Positions 1 to 7,709 of a stretch of 64,000 bases of DNA are shown here, in pieces; positions within the stretch are counted from its first letter, which is position 1, and every line of letters starts with the position of its first letter. The DNA comes from Stakelama portus. Lineage in GTDB: Bacteria; Pseudomonadota; Alphaproteobacteria; Sphingomonadales; Sphingomonadaceae. The position numbers and the translations under genes were made by a program. The notes beneath the pieces were generated by a model. That model made no database searches, was not told the DNA's origin, and saw nothing but the letters and a program-made list of their open reading frames with translations. The DNA is taken from assembly GCF_003171655.1 (NCBI RefSeq), contig NZ_QFZL01000002.1, positions 248,001 to 312,000 on the forward strand. The letters run 5' to 3'.

Positions 1-604
1 CCGGATCCAGAAGATGGCGTTGTACATGGCCTGCCAGACACGATCCGGTTGCCCGCGCCAGCTTCCGGTCAGAAATCAGACGGACGACGTCATTATCGTC
101 CTCGCTCAGCTGGCCATGATGGGTTTCGATGTGCTCGATCACCGCTCGCTCCAGCGGGGTCAGCTGAACGCAGTCTCGATCCCAGACAACCTGCAACGGC
201 TGCAGAGCATCACCTGCGTCACTCGCAAGGAAAGCCTTGAGCGTCGCAAGATCGGACGGAACAAGGGCATCGCTGCTGATCCAGAGATTGCGCAACGCCT
301 CCAAATGAAGGCGCGCCCTGCCCTCGCCCGGCAGCGCATCAAACTCGATCGACCTTGGATCGAGATCGCGCGTAGCCATCATCATGTGGCGGAGCATCGC
401 CCCCACGGCACCAGTGGTCTGCTCAGGCGCTACCGCGAAGCTTTCTGCCCAAGGGACGCTGTCACCCAAGGCATCAAGGGCCTCGCGCAGCGGCTTCTCG
501 GTGGACTGAGGTAAGGCATAAAGGCTTCCCAGGAGCTGCGCGCTGAGGGGCATGCAGCTCGTAAAGGGCGCTTCGCCGATCCGAAGATGGCAGTTTTCAA
601 ACAT
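1..604 (-). CDS. Hypothetical protein, C-terminus cut by the window edge
   Basis: A leftward reading frame is open from ATG at 604 to the window edge, giving 201 residues without a stop. The start MFENCHLRIGEAPF follows a GAGGGG ribosome site about 8 bases upstream. The protein composition is that of real coding sequence, while the forward-strand frame over the same DNA has an implausible composition. I see no motif I can assign. The segment SWVPWAESF-type hydrophobic and acidic stretches are unremarkable. It lies 56 bases downstream of the WYL regulator and probably forms an operon with it, divergent from the twin-AAA ATPase at 1759. It may be an effector or partner of that ATPase, but this is inference from position only. 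Confidence 0.6.
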   Translation of the reverse strand, partial: MFENCHLRIGEAPFTSCMPLSAQLLGSLYALPQSTEKPLREALDALGDSVPWAESFAVAPEQTTGAVGAMLRHMMMATRDLDPRSIEFDALPGEGRARLHLEALRNLWISSDALVPSDLATLKAFLASDAGDALQPLQVVWDRDCVQLTPLERAVIEHIETHHGQLSEDDNDVVRLISDRKLARATGSCLAGHVQRHLLDP

Positions 605-660
605 TCAAGATTACCCCTCAGAATTCGCCCTGCACCACTGCGTCACCCCTTGCCTGCAAA

Positions 661-1653
661 TTACGACAAATCTGGTCGCAGCATTGTCTGCGCGGCAGCG
701 ATGCGCTTTTCCATTATGTCCTTGAGTGCATCAGGGCCTTCGATCACCAGTTCGCCGGCCCATCCGAACAAGTGATTGGCGAGCTCGAACAAGCCGCCTG
801 ATTGGAAACGAACGATCAGTTCGTCGCCATCTTCCTCGAACTGTTGATGGGGATGGAAGCGCCAAGCCCGCGCCCGATCAACCGCCGGGGCTAGCACTCG
901 CAGAACGATCTCATGACCTGCCTCGTGCCAGATGCCGAAGCTGCGGGCCATCCATGCATCGAGATCCCAATCCTCGGGAGGGCATCCGACGATCCCGCTG
1001 TCCCGAACATTGGTCATCCGGTCCAGGCGGAAGGTAAACGGCGGATCGTCCCGGTCAGGCATCTTGCCCACGAGGTAGGTGATCGGTCCATGGATCAGAC
1101 CATAGGGAACAACCCTGCGCCACGACGGCTCATCCGCCCAATCAGGCTGATAATCGAAGTCAACACAATGAGATGCGAGGATGGCAGACTGGATCGTCGT
1201 CAGATCTTCGGGCGATGCAATGACAGCAGGCCCTGCTGCGACACGCGAGCGTTGTAGGCGGGTGAGCAGATCGAGGTCGTTGTCCAGCCGACGCCTTTCC
1301 GCGCTATCGAAGGCAATCTTGATCTTGGAGAGCAACTTCTCAAGCGCTTCGGTGTTGACCGTACCTTCGCGGCGTCCGGCATCAACCACGGACTGAAGTG
1401 CAGCAACCTCCGAAGAACTCGGCCTTGCATAGGCACGTCCCGGGCTGTCCTTGATCCGAAATCGCTTGATCCGACCGTCGATCGCTTCTTCGAGATCGAA
1501 ATGAATCAGAATGACGTTTCGCAAGCGTTCGACTGTTCGCCGGTTGACCTCAAGCAAGGCCGCCATTTCATCGAGAGTCAGACCGTCGATGCTCTGCGTA
1601 AGCGCGTGCACAAGCTTCAATGTGCGGTCGAGATTACTGAGGCGCTTGGTCAT
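661..1653 (-). CDS. WYL-domain transcriptional regulator with N-terminal HTH
   Basis: The 330-residue protein has a DeoR/HTH_11-like winged helix at about residues 8-55 (LTLDEMAALLEVNRRTVERL is the recognition region) and a WYL ligand-sensing domain at about residues 150-230, ending in a region like the WCX extension. The length is normal for the family. WYL proteins are DNA-binding regulators that sense nucleic-acid-type ligands and often control defence genes. It is divergent from the AAA ATPase gene at 1759 with about 105 bases between them, and a truncated unknown gene follows it. I infer that it controls this small cluster. It is a different branch from the BrxR-like regulator at 50501. 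Confidence 0.85.
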   Translation of the reverse strand: MTKRLSNLDRTLKLVHALTQSIDGLTLDEMAALLEVNRRTVERLRNVILIHFDLEEAIDGRIKRFRIKDSPGRAYARPSSSEVAALQSVVDAGRREGTVNTEALEKLLSKIKIAFDSAERRRLDNDLDLLTRLQRSRVAAGPAVIASPEDLTTIQSAILASHCVDFDYQPDWADEPSWRRVVPYGLIHGPITYLVGKMPDRDDPPFTFRLDRMTNVRDSGIVGCPPEDWDLDAWMARSFGIWHEAGHEIVLRVLAPAVDRARAWRFHPHQQFEEDGDELIVRFQSGGLFELANHLFGWAGELVIEGPDALKDIMEKRIAAAQTMLRPDLS

Positions 1654-1758
1654 CAGGGGCTATTGCTAACTGCCTGATCGGCAAGAGCAAGTGAGTTCGA
1701 CATCGATCCACGCTTTTTACGACCATTTTTGTCGCATGAATGTGGTTTATGACCGGAA

Positions 1759-3837
1759 ATGGAACCGCCACTCAGGGAGATCGCGAAGAAAATGGGACGT
1801 CGTCTGACTGCACAAACCGAATTCGGCCCGCACCCGAAAGGCGAAGCAGCGCATTTTGCAAATGCTGCGGCGAGAGTGCTGCGCGCATTGACTTCTCATC
1901 AGCTGAAGCGCTGCGGCGAGGACCTGATCGAACTGATCGAGCAGGAAGTGCCGGTCGATGCCTTGAGCAAGGTGGCCAATCGCGAGAGGCCCTCTTCGAC
2001 GGAGATGCGAACGATCGCAAGGCAATTGGCGCTCAAGCGTCCTGAAACTACCGACCTTGACCGCATATTTGGCTGGGTTGGTGAGCTGTTTGGCCTCGAC
2101 GATACCGAAATCACGATCCTCACCATCTTTGCGCGCTGGGGAAAGCTGGAATGCTGGCGCGACCTTGTGCGCCGGGCCCCCTTCTCCTGCAGCAACCTCA
2201 CTCCGACCGTGGTCGCGCGCCTCTCCGGACTGGAAAGTAACCTTGTCGAGCAGAAGTTGATGCCTGGCGCTCCGCTCTTTTCCTGTCGGCTGCTGCACGA
2301 CGATCGGGATGGTGAGTATAGTCTGAGTCCGCTGCTCAAGCGCCTCATCCGCGTGAATGCCGAGACACAAGAAGAGATGCTGCGCTGGCTCATGCCGAAT
2401 CCGGAAGCAGGCTCATTGCTGTGGGACGATTTTGAGCACATTGATCCGCTGCGCGGCGTCGCACTCAAGGTTCTGGCCACCAAGGAGCCGGTCAGCATTC
2501 TGCTGTTTGGCGAGCCCGGCACGGGGAAAACAGAATTTGCTCGCACGCTGGCCGCGGAAGCCGGAAGCGGTGCTATCTTCGCAGGCCTTGCCGACGATTT
2601 CGGCAATGAACCCGAGCGCTCCGAACGCCTTGATCATCTGATGGTGCTGCGTGCCATGTGCCGTCATCGCCGGAATCGCGTCATTGTTGTCGATGAAGCA
2701 GATGACGTGCTCATGATGAGCGAACGCAAGGGCAGCTCGAAGCAGTGGATCAATCGCCTGGTCGAGAACCCGCAAGTGACGACGATCTGGATCGTCAATC
2801 AGCGTTCTCGGCTTGACCCGGCAATCCTGCGGCGGATGACCCTTGCCATTGGCTTCGACCGACCACGCTTCTCTGTGCGCGAGCGTGTCGTAAAGAGATC
2901 GGCAGAAGCTGCATCGGTTTCGCTTAGCCCAACAGAGCTGCGCGATATTGCGAGTTTGAAAGCGCCGCCGGCCGTCGTCGCGTCAGGCCTGAAGGCGGCT
3001 CAACTCGCCTGTGGTGGAGCCGATGTTGCAAAGACTGCCATTCACAGCGTGATGCGCATTCTAGGTCAGTCTTGCGCACCCGATAGTCCGGGAAGTTCCG
3101 TCTATGACCCGCAGTTGTCGCGAGCGGACACCGATCTTGCTCGACTTTCAGAGCAACTGGCAAATTCGCCGGACCGTGGGTGGAGCCTGTTGCTTTCGGG
3201 GCCATCCGGGACAGGGAAGTCTGCATTTGCAAGGCACCTCGCCGAGGTCATGGGCATCGAGGTCGAAGAGCGACGGTGCTCGGACTTGATGAGCCCATTT
3301 GTCGGCGAGACCGAGCAGAACATCGCCGAGGCATTCGCCAGGGCCGCGGAACGCGGCGCCATGCTGCTTATCGATGAAGCAGACAGTTTCCTCTACAGGC
3401 GCGAGGCCGGGCAACGAAGTTGGGAAGTCAGCCAGGTCAACGAGATGCTCGTCCAACTCGAACACCTGCGGACACCGTTCGTCGCCACGACGAACCTCGC
3501 CGACAAGCTGGATGCGGCGACGCAGCGGCGCTTCACCATGCGCGCCACCTTCAGGTCGATGACGACGGACCAGGCACGCAAGCTCTTTCAGGCACACTTT
3601 GGCCAGGTCTGGCCGACGGAGTGGCCAGTCCATGAGGGACAAACGCCAGGTGATTTTGCCGTCGTCGCGCACCGTGCTCACTTGCTTTCAGAGCGCGAGC
3701 CGGCTGTTCTGCTGCGCTGGCTGCGCGAGGAAATTGATGCGCGCGGCGATCACGGCCGCGGCGTCATGGGTTTTCACGTTCCAAGAGCGAGCGGACCGAT
3801 GCAGCGACTGAAACCCTGCGAACAAGAAGCCGCATGA
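1759..3837 (+). CDS. Twin AAA+ ATPase
   Basis: The 692-residue protein has two AAA+ modules. The first has Walker A GEPGTGKT near residue 252 and Walker B VIVVDEADD near 309. The second has Walker A SGPSGTGKS near 480 and Walker B LLIDEADSF near 536. Residues 1-220 are helical with no family I recognise. Such ATPases remodel proteins or nucleoprotein complexes as hexamers; the substrate is unknown. Two starts are possible: ATG 1759, with poor ribosome-site support, or in-frame ATG 1792, preceded by AGGGAGA at 1774-1780. I favour 1792 slightly but list the longer form. The gene is divergent from the WYL regulator and convergent with the HEPN gene. The region is reminiscent of defence-type clusters; no known system is identified. 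Confidence 0.85.
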   Translation: MEPPLREIAKKMGRRLTAQTEFGPHPKGEAAHFANAAARVLRALTSHQLKRCGEDLIELIEQEVPVDALSKVANRERPSSTEMRTIARQLALKRPETTDLDRIFGWVGELFGLDDTEITILTIFARWGKLECWRDLVRRAPFSCSNLTPTVVARLSGLESNLVEQKLMPGAPLFSCRLLHDDRDGEYSLSPLLKRLIRVNAETQEEMLRWLMPNPEAGSLLWDDFEHIDPLRGVALKVLATKEPVSILLFGEPGTGKTEFARTLAAEAGSGAIFAGLADDFGNEPERSERLDHLMVLRAMCRHRRNRVIVVDEADDVLMMSERKGSSKQWINRLVENPQVTTIWIVNQRSRLDPAILRRMTLAIGFDRPRFSVRERVVKRSAEAASVSLSPTELRDIASLKAPPAVVASGLKAAQLACGGADVAKTAIHSVMRILGQSCAPDSPGSSVYDPQLSRADTDLARLSEQLANSPDRGWSLLLSGPSGTGKSAFARHLAEVMGIEVEERRCSDLMSPFVGETEQNIAEAFARAAERGAMLLIDEADSFLYRREAGQRSWEVSQVNEMLVQLEHLRTPFVATTNLADKLDAATQRRFTMRATFRSMTTDQARKLFQAHFGQVWPTEWPVHEGQTPGDFAVVAHRAHLLSEREPAVLLRWLREEIDARGDHGRGVMGFHVPRASGPMQRLKPCEQEAA

Positions 3838-3854
3838 AAAACTCAGCAGTTTGG

Positions 3855-4553
3855 CTAGTCGACGACCGGGTAGTTCGGCATCGGCCATGCATGCTGGGGA
3901 TTGTCCATCATCAGATCGATGAAGATCGGTAGCAGACAACCCAGCAGTGAAGCTCCGTCTCTAACCTGGTCGCGATTGACATCACTGTTCCAGGTCGCGC
4001 CGCCATGCACCAGCTGATTTCGCAGGACGTAGAGCCGATCGAACAGGATCGACAGGATCCGAACCGTATCGTGTTCGCGCAACGCGTGATTGATGGCTAT
4101 GCGACCGCGCTCGAGTTTGTGCTCCCAGTCCTCGTAACCTGAAACACCGTTCTGATGCTGCCAGAAGGGATGGTAGACATAGCGATTGTCGAGAAGGAGG
4201 CGGATCTCCTGACTGAACCGCTGCCAAACCGCGTCGTAGACACGGTGACGCCCATCGAACTTTACGAGCGTCGAGAAGAACGACTGGAAGAGTCCACGTT
4301 CACCTTCCGGCGCTGAGCTGCTGGCCGAGGCTTCTACGTCACCGGCGTAGGCCGCGTTGAACCCGACCCACAGTAGGATGAAGCGAACGTCCTGGTCATC
4401 CTGTTCTTCTTCGGCCCGGCGCAGCCACGATAGTGCGCGATGAACGCGAAGGGTCAACGGCGTAGAAAAGCCGTCGCGAAGCGCCCGCTGCTTCTCTTTC
4501 AAGGCTTCAGGATGGAGGGGATTGCCTGTCGGGTATCGATAAACCATGCGCAC
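3855..4553 (-). CDS. HEPN-superfamily protein
   Basis: A 232-residue protein, translated from GTG 4553 or more likely ATG 4547 (VYRYPTGNPLHPEALK). Near residue 176 it carries RNQLVHGG, which fits the R-X4-H motif that forms the active site of HEPN ribonucleases, preceded by a long helix containing LYVL. Upstream, LLWVGFNAAYAGD also fits the all-helical HEPN fold found in ApeA-type and other defence proteins. HEPN proteins with an intact motif usually cut RNA in toxin or abortive-infection roles. Its stop is 18 bases from the stop of the convergent AAA gene, so the two do not share a transcript. RNase activity is inferred from the motif alone. Confidence 0.65.
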   Translation of the reverse strand: MRMVYRYPTGNPLHPEALKEKQRALRDGFSTPLTLRVHRALSWLRRAEEEQDDQDVRFILLWVGFNAAYAGDVEASASSSAPEGERGLFQSFFSTLVKFDGRHRVYDAVWQRFSQEIRLLLDNRYVYHPFWQHQNGVSGYEDWEHKLERGRIAINHALREHDTVRILSILFDRLYVLRNQLVHGGATWNSDVNRDQVRDGASLLGCLLPIFIDLMMDNPQHAWPMPNYPVVD

Positions 4554-4584
4554 AACTTAGCGCGATGATTTCTTTCGGGATAGT

Positions 4585-4848
4585 TTACAGAACGTCTCGA
4601 TGCGGCTTGTCCGCAATTGATCTGATCCACGCGTCGATTTCCTCCTCAACCCACACCGTGCATTTGGGGCCGAGCGAGCGGGATTTGGGAAAGCGCCCTT
4701 CGCTCATCCGCTGATAGATAGCCGAACGACGCAGGCCGACCCGGTCAATGACCTCGGGCAGCCGCAAGAGCCGGGGCGGCGGAGGGACTTGCGGAGATGC
4801 TTGATCTGCGCTCGCGCTGTCCTCGGAAAACTGGGGATGTGCATTCAT
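4585..4848 (-). CDS. AlpA-family excisionase-like/phage regulatory protein
   Basis: An 87-residue protein with a MerR/excisionase-type winged helix: LRLPEVIDRVGLRRSAIYQR, then GRFPKSRSLGPKCTVWVEEEIDAWI. The pattern of a bend before FPKS and a W near the end is typical of AlpA/DNA-binding regulators of prophages and integrative elements. The start is ATG 4848, set by AGGAGC six bases upstream; a longer in-frame opening upstream is not supported. It lies immediately downstream of the XRE regulator on the same strand and probably shares its promoter. It may control excision or transfer of the element; no integrase is visible in the window to confirm this. Confidence 0.8.
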   Translation of the reverse strand: MNAHPQFSEDSASADQASPQVPPPPRLLRLPEVIDRVGLRRSAIYQRMSEGRFPKSRSLGPKCTVWVEEEIDAWIRSIADKPHRDVL

Positions 4849-4897
4849 GATCGCTCCTGTCAGGTCAATATCTCGGTCCCCTCCGAGGTGAATTGAA

Positions 4898-5359
4898 TCA
4901 GCGCGGCAGCGCCATCGAAATGTCGCGGTTGGCAAAATCATCAATGTGCTTGGCAAGCATGCGGGCGACGAGCTGCGAAGTGCCGTTCGCCCACCGGGGT
5001 CGCAAATCTTCGACGCGTCGCCCAAGCGTCCGTTCGAGCTGGCCTGGCAAGGCCGTAAAGAAGTCCTCAAGGAACTCCCCCATTTCGCTGCGCATCCATT
5101 CGCAGGCGAGATCCTCCTGACCAGCCAGGGCGAGGATCATGCTGGCGCGGGGAAAGGCGCCGCAGACATCGAGAACGCGCGCGGCTTCATCAAGGCCGAT
5201 CGGCCGATCGCCGCGCATGACACGAAGCAGGGTCTCGCGGTGGATCCCGACTTCTCGAGCGATCTGGTGCTTGGGCTTGTCAGACGACTCGATTGCATGG
5301 GCGAGAATGTGCGCGAGGCTGGTGTTGGCTTCGCCTCGGAATGGCGCGGGCTGATGCAT
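4898..5359 (-). CDS. XRE-like helix-turn-helix regulator, next to the tra promoter
   Basis: The 153-residue protein has a helix-turn-helix at about residues 15-65 (HQIAREVGIHRETLLRVMRG is the core) and a helical C-terminal half of unknown role. The chosen start is ATG 5359 (MHQPAPFRGEAN), with GGAG upstream; a longer opening exists but begins inside the regulatory region. The gene is divergent from traA, with 348 bases between the two starts. This interval holds a LexA-type box and several TTTCCTA sites, so I infer that this protein is SOS-linked and may regulate itself and the tra operon. Whether it activates or represses cannot be told from sequence. Confidence 0.75.
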   Translation of the reverse strand: MHQPAPFRGEANTSLAHILAHAIESSDKPKHQIAREVGIHRETLLRVMRGDRPIGLDEAARVLDVCGAFPRASMILALAGQEDLACEWMRSEMGEFLEDFFTALPGQLERTLGRRVEDLRPRWANGTSQLVARMLAKHIDDFANRDISMALPR

Positions 5360-5409
5360 CGACAAAAACTCCAACGATGAGGAACTGAGTCGTAGCCATA
5401 TCGCGCGCG

Positions 5410-5424
5410 ATCGATGTAGGAAAA
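5410..5424 (-). promoter_or_regulatory. Operator-like site, copy 1 (XRE promoter side)
   Basis: Read leftward this is TTTTCCTACATCGAT, about 50 bases upstream of the XRE gene. The same 14 bases, TTTCCTACATCGAT, occur in opposite orientation at 5624-5637 upstream of traA, so the two form a matched pair bracketing the divergent promoter region. A related palindrome, TCTAGG...CCTAGA, lies between them at 5454-5475. These are good candidate binding sites for one of the element's own regulators. Confidence 0.6.
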
Positions 5425-5430
5425 TGAAAA

Positions 5431-5445
5431 GAACATTTACAGAAC
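5431..5445 (-). promoter_or_regulatory. LexA-type SOS box upstream of the XRE regulator
   Basis: Read leftward the site is GTTCTGTAAATGTTC, an exact match to the alphaproteobacterial LexA box GTTC-N7-GTTC. It lies about 72 bases upstream of the XRE start codon at 5359. It shares the longer form GTTCT-N5-TGTTC with three other promoter sites in this window (51687, 53629, 59441). Confidence 0.7.
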
Positions 5446-5623
5446 ATCTCGTTTCTAGGCGAATCACCCCCTAGATCCGAGTCGCCGACATTCACCGCCG
5501 CCCCTGTCGGGTTTCGTCGACGCTAATCACGAGTTAAGCCGCTGTTTCTGCGTATTATCGCCGACGCCGGCCGATCGATGCGTCCATATCCGTCCGTCAC
5601 TTCAGCCCCAGCGGCAATCCGAC

Positions 5624-5645
5624 TTTCCTACATCGATTTCCTAGA
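5624..5645 (+). promoter_or_regulatory. Tandem TTTCCTA operators upstream of traA
   Basis: Two direct copies of TTTCCTA, at 5624-5630 and 5637-5643, repeat with a 13-base period. The first extends to TTTCCTACATCGAT, the inverted partner of 5410-5424. The second reads ATCGATTTCCTAGA, which matches ATCGAATTTCCTAGA at the S24 promoter (51730-51744) except for one extra base. The position, about 65 bases upstream of traA, fits control of the tra operon. Confidence 0.6.
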
Positions 5646-5707
5646 TGCATGTGAAACACACAGCGAACGAAAGAACGCTGGGTTCACCCCTCCAGATGGA
5701 GCTCCAT

Positions 5708-6052
5708 ATGCAGTCTCTCACCCTCTCCCGGCGTTCCGGCGCCATTGATCACAACCCCTCGAAGTTCGGGCGGGCCATGACCATTGCAGTACCGCTTGCT
5801 GTCGCAGCACTGGCCGCCAGCGCTGCCTACGCTGGCGCCGACACGACCTTCACCCCTGCCCTCACGAAATTCACGGATTTCCTCGAAGGCTCGGGCGGCA
5901 AGATCATCACCGTCCTCAGCCTTGCAGGCGGCCTCATCGGTCTCGCCTCGGGCCGGTTCTCGCTCGGACAGGTCGCTGTTCCGGTCGGCGTCGGCATCGG
6001 CGTCGGCACGGGTGTTCCGATCGTCACCTCGGTCGTGACCGCGGTCATCTGA
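5708..6052 (+). CDS. traA: TraA, F-type conjugative pilin precursor
   Basis: First gene of the transfer operon. The 114-residue precursor has a long basic leader with a hydrophobic core and a likely signal-peptidase cut after AYA near residue 42, leaving about 72 residues, close to the 70-residue mature F pilin. The mature part has two hydrophobic helices (IITVLSLAGGLIGLAS and a glycine/valine-rich C-terminal helix) around a short basic turn, the pattern of pilins that lie in the inner membrane before assembly. The start ATG 5708 is set by GGAG six bases upstream; upstream in-frame ATGs are possible. It is followed by traL and traE in the canonical F order. Confidence 0.85.
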   Translation: MQSLTLSRRSGAIDHNPSKFGRAMTIAVPLAVAALAASAAYAGADTTFTPALTKFTDFLEGSGGKIITVLSLAGGLIGLASGRFSLGQVAVPVGVGIGVGTGVPIVTSVVTAVI

Positions 6053-6078
6053 CGCATCGGACGGGAAGGCGCGTCGCC

Positions 6079-6366
6079 ATGGCAGACCCATATATCATCC
6101 CGCGTCGGCTCGACGATCCGGAGCTCATCGGCTTCTGGACCATCGACGAGTTCGCCGGGATGCTCATCCCCTTCACCTGGGGAATCCTCAGCCAGCATAT
6201 CTTTATCGGCATCATCGTTGCCTTCGGCGCCTGGTTCGCGCTGCGAAAGGCAAAAGCAGGACGCGCCAGCTCCTGGGTAGCCCATGCCGCCTATTGGTAT
6301 CTGCCGGCCGGATTGCTGGGCCTGAAATCGACGCCGCCTTCCCACTGCCGCCTGCTTGCCGGTTGA
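6079..6366 (+). CDS. traL: TraL, pilus assembly membrane protein
   Basis: A 95-residue protein, matching the length of F TraL (91). It begins with the typical YIIPRRLDDPELIGFWTIDE segment before a hydrophobic helix and has a second helix near residue 75. TraL is the VirB3-like inner-membrane component needed for pilus assembly. It sits between traA and traE, and traE starts 12 bases after its stop. Confidence 0.9.
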   Translation: MADPYIIPRRLDDPELIGFWTIDEFAGMLIPFTWGILSQHIFIGIIVAFGAWFALRKAKAGRASSWVAHAAYWYLPAGLLGLKSTPPSHCRLLAG

Positions 6367-6378
6367 GGGGAGATATCC

Positions 6379-6951
6379 ATGTTTGCCGACATTTCACACG
6401 AGCGTCAGCAGTCGCTGCTGCGCCAGCGCAACCTCTTTGCGCTCACCAGCGCCGGACTTGGCATTGCGCTCGTCGTAGCGGTCAGCCTTGCTGCCACCCG
6501 CGACCGCGAAGTCGTCCTCCTGCCAACACTCCCCAAGCAGCTCACTGTCAGCAGCGCGGGGGTCGAGGCCGACTATCTCGAACTCGTGACCCGCGATGCC
6601 GCGCTCGTTCTCCTCAATCGCAGCCCCGAGGGCCTCGACTACTGGATGGACGAGATCCTGAAGCTCGCCGATCCGGCAAGCTACGGACGCCTCAAGGCCG
6701 ATCTCGTCCGGATTGTCGAAGAGCAGCGGGGGTCGGATGTCACCCAGGCCTTCGTCATCCGGTCGATGACCGTCGACCCCAAGGGGCTGACTTCCGATGT
6801 GACGGGCACGCTCAAGACCTTTGTCGGCGCCCAGGTCATCGCGAGCGACGAACGCCGTTTCCGCTTCAACTGGACCTACCGGGGCCTGCGTCTCGCGCTG
6901 TCAGGCTTCAGCCAGTTGCCACCCAAAGATCCCACGAAGGAGGCCCAGTGA
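6379..6951 (+). CDS. traE: TraE, F-type T4SS inner-membrane protein (VirB5/VirB8-like position)
   Basis: The 190-residue protein is the same size as F TraE (188). It has a short cytoplasmic N-terminus (about 20 residues), a single membrane helix at about residues 22-42 (LTSAGLGIALVVAVSLAA), and a periplasmic domain with the NTF2-like features of VirB8-type proteins. It is part of the inner-membrane core assembly of the secretion channel. The start follows GAGGGGAGA. The stop overlaps the traK start by one base. Confidence 0.9.
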   Translation: MFADISHERQQSLLRQRNLFALTSAGLGIALVVAVSLAATRDREVVLLPTLPKQLTVSSAGVEADYLELVTRDAALVLLNRSPEGLDYWMDEILKLADPASYGRLKADLVRIVEEQRGSDVTQAFVIRSMTVDPKGLTSDVTGTLKTFVGAQVIASDERRFRFNWTYRGLRLALSGFSQLPPKDPTKEAQ

Positions 6952-7709
6952 TGGCTTACCGACGCAAGACACGTGCGTGGAGCCTGGCTCTTTGTGCCAG
7001 TACCATCCTCGCATTTTCAGGGAGCGGCGCCCAAGCCGCAGACCAGTTCAAACAGGCTGCAGACGGAGCGAGCATCGAATGCGCCGTGTCGGCCCGCGAG
7101 CTGACGCGCTTCGCGCTCGTCGACGACCAGTTTGCCAGCGTGTCGAAGATCTCGACCGGCACGCCCTACAACGATTTTGCGGTCACCAACGAACCGCTGC
7201 GCGGCGACATCTACGTGTCGGTGCCCGAAACCTATGCGGCGCGGTCGATCAGCTTCTTCGCCACGACCAAGAAGGGCTTCGTCTACAAGGTCTCCTGCCA
7301 GGTCGAGCCTGTCCCGGCAGTGCAGGTCTTCATCACCAACCCGGCGATCGCGACAAACAAGGCATCTGGCTGGGAAAGCCAAACGCCGCTGGAGACGAGC
7401 GCAGTGCGGCTCATCCAGGCCATGGCCAATGACCGGACGGTCGATGGCTTCGAAGTCAGGCAATCCTCAGCCCTTCCGGCACGGGTCGGCGATCTCGAAA
7501 TCCAGCTCATCGCCGATTACCGCGGCAGCGCGCTCGCCGGAAAGGTCATCCGCCTGGCGAACCGTGGCCGCAAGCCGCTGATGCTTGCCGAAGCGGATCT
7601 CGCATCCTCCCAGACACTCGCAATCTCGATCGCCCAGCCCACTCTCAAATCGGGAGAAAGCACGGTCGCCTTCATCGTCGGTTCGAACGGAGGGTTGGGC
7701 CATGACTGA
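6951..7709 (+). CDS. traK: TraK, secretin-like outer-membrane core protein
   Basis: The 252-residue protein has a signal peptide (SLALCASTILAFSGSGAQA, cleaved near residue 29) and a beta-rich body, in line with F TraK (242), the VirB9-like ring component that binds TraV and TraB in the outer-membrane core complex. A strong AAGGAGG lies just upstream and fixes ATG 6951; a longer in-frame opening that starts inside traL is spurious. The 3' end overlaps traB by 8 bases. Confidence 0.9.
   Translation: MAYRRKTRAWSLALCASTILAFSGSGAQAADQFKQAADGASIECAVSARELTRFALVDDQFASVSKISTGTPYNDFAVTNEPLRGDIYVSVPETYAARSISFFATTKKGFVYKVSCQVEPVPAVQVFITNPAIATNKASGWESQTPLETSAVRLIQAMANDRTVDGFEVRQSSALPARVGDLEIQLIADYRGSALAGKVIRLANRGRKPLMLAEADLASSQTLAISIAQPTLKSGESTVAFIVGSNGGLGHD

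Noticed and set aside
14..514. Rightward 166-codon opening at the left edge
   Set aside because: The opposite strand carries a better frame with a ribosome site that runs off the edge.
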